NCBI GenBank assembly: GCA_019137255.1 | Contig: WPDH01000357.1 | Location: 1-61,770, forward strand | From: Corinectria fuckeliana | Taxonomy: Eukaryota; Ascomycota; Sordariomycetes; Hypocreales; Nectriaceae | Direction: 5' to 3' | DNA: 61,770 bases | Shown: piece by piece, positions 58,243-61,770 of the stretch | Layout of the letters: the number at the start of each line of letters is the position of its first letter | How positions within the stretch are numbered: position 1 is the first letter of the stretch | Translations under genes and position numbers: made by a program | Notes under the pieces: model-generated | The model's input: only the letters and a program-made list of their open reading frames with translations | Told to the model about the DNA's origin: nothing | The model's database searches: none

Positions 58243-59358
58243 AGATATTTACTATAAGATTCTTAAGTAAGCCTCTTATATAACTAGTTAAAACTCTCTT
58301 AGTAACTACTATAAACTATCTTAAGACTTAATATATACTTATACTAAAAATAGTAAGAATCTAAGTATTATTTTTTAAGAGATTTATAATTAGTTTATAA
58401 AAGAGAATTATAATATTCTTACTAAGAAGATAGTATAAAACTACTATAAGTAAGAAGTAACTCTTTAAGAGGGTATAATTAATAATTATTATAGTATTTA
58501 ATAGTATATAAGATATAATATTAAAAGCTATACTAAGTAACTTAATAATAATCTTCCTACTAAGATAAGAGGGGATTACTTTTAATAGTAGTACTATTAA
58601 GAATAAGAGTATTCTCTTATTATAAGTAACTTAAGCTTAGGTTAAAGTCTTAATAGGTGTTTTCTAAAGGGCAGCTAATACTACTTTTTTAATAGTAGTT
58701 ATAATTATTTTTATAAGAGATAGTAAAATTAGAATCTTACTACTTATATATTAAGTATAGCTTATAATAGTATTAGTTAAAGTTACTATTATTTTTTAAA
58801 CTAAGAGAAAAGTAGCTCTTAAGATAATTACTTTAAGTTTATATTTAGTCTTAATAATAAGATTTTTAAATTAATTATAAGTTGTTTTTATACTAGGCTT
58901 AGCTTATAATAAGAGTAGGTTTTATAGTGAAAAATGTTTCTTAAAAGGAGAAAAAAAATAGTTTATAACCTTAATATTCTCTATTTTACTTAGCCTACTT
59001 ATTATATATAATATAGTAATAATATAAGAGTAGAAAGAAAGTAAAAAAGGTTTATAAAGAAAGTTAGTTAGGTTAAAATAGATTTTAGAGGTGTAACTAA
59101 AGTATAGTAAAAGTAACTATTAAATGTTTATAAAAGGTTAATAACTTAAACTTAAGTAAATATAGTTAGGTTTAAAAAAGCTAAGTATTATAGCTTAAGT
59201 TAAGACTAAGTAGTTATAACTAGTAGATTTATAAGATACTTACTTCTTTTTACTAATTATATTTAGATTACTTAGATTACTAAATAATCTAAATAATCTA
59301 ATAAGATTATTATAGTATATAAATATATTTACTTAGCACTTTTATAAAGATAGTCTTA

Positions 59359-59511
59359 CTAGCTATTAACACACTTAGTTATATTAAATCTACTATTTTA
59401 CTATTATTAGACTATAACTTATATTACTTACTATAATATCTTAAACTACTTGTTTAAATACTTATATATTTTAAACTTATTTTATACTTATAAGTTAAAC
59501 TTAACTATTAT
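59359..59511. repeat. Second copy of the terminal repeat found at 23756-23910
   Basis: Shares ACTTAGTTATATTAAATCTAC and the following roughly 130 bases with 23756-23910, same orientation. Most C positions of the first copy are T here, so this copy is more heavily RIP-mutated. Confidence 0.75.
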
Positions 59512-60139
59512 ATATTAATAGCTTTTATTTAGTATTTTACTATATTAACCTAAGTAATAATTTAAATTAGTTATTATAACTTTAGTAACTTTATTTAGCT
59601 TAGAAATATTTTAAGAGAAGTAACCTTAAAATAATATATATATATATAATAATAGTATTTTAAGTAACTTAAAATTAGATAATAATAATAATAAGATAAC
59701 TATAAAACTTAAATATATAAACTAATATATATATAAGAAGATAATTACTTTTTATAACACCTTAAAAAATATATTTAATAAGAATATTATATACTTTTAA
59801 GACCTTAAGTAGTATTTTATAATACTTATTATAGCTTAAGCCTAAATAATATAACTAAAGCCTAATAATAACTATATTATTAGTTTCTTATAAGAGTATA
59901 TAAAATAACTTAGTAATAAATAGTTAAACACTTATAAAGAATAATATTACTAAATTAAATAGTTTAATAGTTTTAAAATTATACTAACTATATCTTATCT
60001 AAAAGATATAAGAGAAACTCTTAAGCTTAAGTAACTACTAACTTTTAATAGTACTCTTAAGAAACTCTAAAAGTATTTTATCTAACTTAAGTTATACTAT
60101 ATATATTATCTAATAATATTTATAAGTAAACCTTTTAAA

Positions 60140-60560
60140 GTATAATATATAATAAGATTACTTACTAGAAAAGCCTTATAAGAAATAAAACTATACCTAA
60201 GAGATTTTATTAAGAAACCTAAGAAACTTTATAAAGCTAAAACTAATAAGCTTTTTAGTAATTTTACCTTATATAAAAAAAAGCTTATTAGTACTTATAA
60301 GAAATAAGATAAAAAATATAACACACTTTTAGCTATATATAAGTTAAGATAAAATAAGACTATTTTAAAATACTTATTAGACTATAAGTACTTTATAGTT
60401 AAACTTAACCTAAGTGATAAGAACTAGATTAATAGGTTTTATTAAGAATTAAAAGATAAAGTTAAAAATAAGATTTATAAGATTTTTATACTTTTTAATA
60501 TTTTTAATAAATATGCTAAACTTTATATACTTATTAATAATTAACTATTTAAAAGATAAA
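60140..60560 (+). mobile_element. Ty3/gypsy-type retrotransposon relic: Gag capsid region (RIP-mutated)
   Basis: A plus-strand frame reads AIYKLR-stop-NKTILKYLLDYK, then FIVKLNLSDKN-stop-INRFY-stop-ELKDKVKNKIYK. This matches the retrotransposon Gag pattern (LxQxxSVxxYxxxFxxLxxxLxxSDxxxIxxFxxGLxxxI). Stops are TAA/TAG where Gln is usual. Upstream text (LRDFIKKPKKLYK and NKLFSNFTLYKKK) fits the same domain. The element is inactive. Confidence 0.7.
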
Positions 60561-61645
60561 TAAAAAAAAGAAAGATAAACTCTAATAGCTAAAAAAAAAA
60601 AAAATTACTTTAATACTAGCTAATAGTAAAATAAAAACACCTCTTATAAAACTTAGCTTAGCTTTATAAAACTAAAAGCTATATAATAAGACTACTTTAA
60701 GATAAAATACTAAAACTATAAAAAAATAAGAAATTTTAAAAGTAAGTATTAAAAGCTTAAATTAAAATAAAAATATAAGCTTATACCTAAAAGTAAGTAT
60801 ATCTAATTTACTAAACACTAGTATAAAACTATATAAACTGCTATTTATATTAAGACTATTATTATAACTAAATAGAGTAATAATAAGATAAGAGTACTAA
60901 TAAATTCACTTTAGCTACTCTTAAGTAATAAATATAAAACTAAAAAGACTTTTAAAAATATCTTATATAATAATTTTAAAACTAGCTGCTTTATTAGTAA
61001 GTCTACTAAGCTAACTCTTAAAAAGACTTAAAAGAGAAAAATATAAACTATTTTAAAATTATAAAAACTAGTTTTTAAAAGAAAACCTTAACTAGAATTT
61101 AATAGGAAAATCTTAGTAATAACTAAAAGGTTCTACTAGTAACTAACTATAAAAATTAAGATTTTTAACTAATAACTAAAATAAAATAAAAGCTTTAAAG
61201 TAATTACTACTAGTCTTAACACTATTAAAAACTTTAGTATTATACTATTATAATAATAAATAAAAAATAAATAAATTTACTAATAGTACTATATATAATA
61301 AAAAGATATTCTTAGTATAAAAGCAGAATATAAAGCTAAACAAGCTAAACAGCTTAGCCTTCTTATTATAAATAATAATATTTATATACTTATAAATAAC
61401 TACTTTAGTAGTTATATAGAAATATACAGATAAAAGCTAGAATTTTATATTTAATATATATTTCTTTTATATTTTTATTAGATTCTCCTCTTTATATAGA
61501 TATATAAAGATATTTTTAGTATATTTAATTTCCTTTTAGTTTTAAAGCTATAAGAAAAGAGATATAAGTAGGTTAAGACTTTCTAGAGACTTATATAAGT
61601 CTTAGCAGTAGAAAATTCACTTTAGGTAATTAGTAGGCTATACTT

Positions 61646-61770
61646 AAAGGCTTAGTAGTAAACAATTTAAATTAGGTAATTAGTAAGTTACTAAAAGGCT
61701 TAGTAGTAAACAATTAAATACAGTAATTAGTAGGTTACTAAAAGGCTTAGTAGTAAACAATTAAATATAG
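61646..61770. repeat. Tandem repeat, period about 47-48 bp, running off the window end
   Basis: AAAGGCTTAGTAGTAAACAA recurs with GG at 61649, 61697 and 61744. Between copies lies TAATTAGTAxGTTACTAA. A weaker preceding unit starts near 61600. The array continues beyond the window. Confidence 0.8.

Larger units (their letters stand above)
55145..61770. other. AT-rich, RIP-degraded repeat block (right flank)
   Basis: Extremely AT-rich sequence begins directly after the PKS stop codon and continues to the window end, with no ORF in any frame. It contains the right arm of the inverted repeat, a second copy of the OrsD-like element's terminal repeat, a Ty3/gypsy Gag relic and tandem repeats at the end. 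Elsewhere in the block I can name nothing. Confidence 0.9.

Noticed and set aside
61590..61770. CRISPR-like spacing of repeats
   Set aside because: The units are contiguous tandem repeats in AT-rich fungal repeat DNA, with conserved rather than unique sequence between copies.

Overview
The window is a piece of a filamentous ascomycete genome (Pezizomycotina; class not resolved). The genes carry short GT-AG introns (about 44-215 nt). They include Zn2Cys6 regulators, a PDR-type ABC pump, a Dal5-type MFS carrier and a multidomain iterative polyketide synthase. GC-balanced, gene-rich DNA lies between two very AT-rich, gene-free blocks that show repeat-induced point mutation (RIP): retroelement proteins can still be read, with stops at former Gln/Trp/Arg codons.

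Layout. 1-9185: RIP-degraded repeats, including a Ty1/copia integrase relic on the minus strand. 9193-21573: ordinary and partly decayed genes: a truncated Zn2Cys6-type regulator, a class-V aminotransferase with an early stop, an amino-acid permease, an HSL-type esterase, a Dal5-like carrier, a D-threonine-aldolase-like enzyme and a secreted subtilase. 21574-24050: a decayed repeat carrying an OrsD/DUF3505-like pseudogene. 24053-55144: a secondary-metabolite cluster. 55145-61770: RIP-degraded repeats, including a Ty3/gypsy Gag relic. Parts of the two AT-rich flanks are inverted copies of one another.

The cluster. An NR-PKS with SAT-KS-AT-PT-ACP-CMeT-reductase order (the 3-methylorcinaldehyde synthase type), a TropB-like FAD monooxygenase, a TropC-like 2-oxoglutarate/Fe(II) dioxygenase and an SDR form a credible tropolone pathway: methylorcinaldehyde, oxidative dearomatisation, ring expansion to stipitaldehyde, then reduction. 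On the left edge, a divergent class-I terpene-cyclase-like protein (compared with humulene synthase AsR6) is transcribed away from a secreted six-bladed beta-propeller protein (compared with the hetero-Diels-Alderases AsR5/EupF). Two Zn2Cys6 regulators and a PDR pump sit between the halves. I infer a tropolone-sesquiterpene meroterpenoid cluster of the xenovulene/eupenifeldin class. No P450 and no ring-contraction oxidases are visible, so the product may differ from known members. Family assignments rest on motifs read by eye and remembered family knowledge; no search was run.
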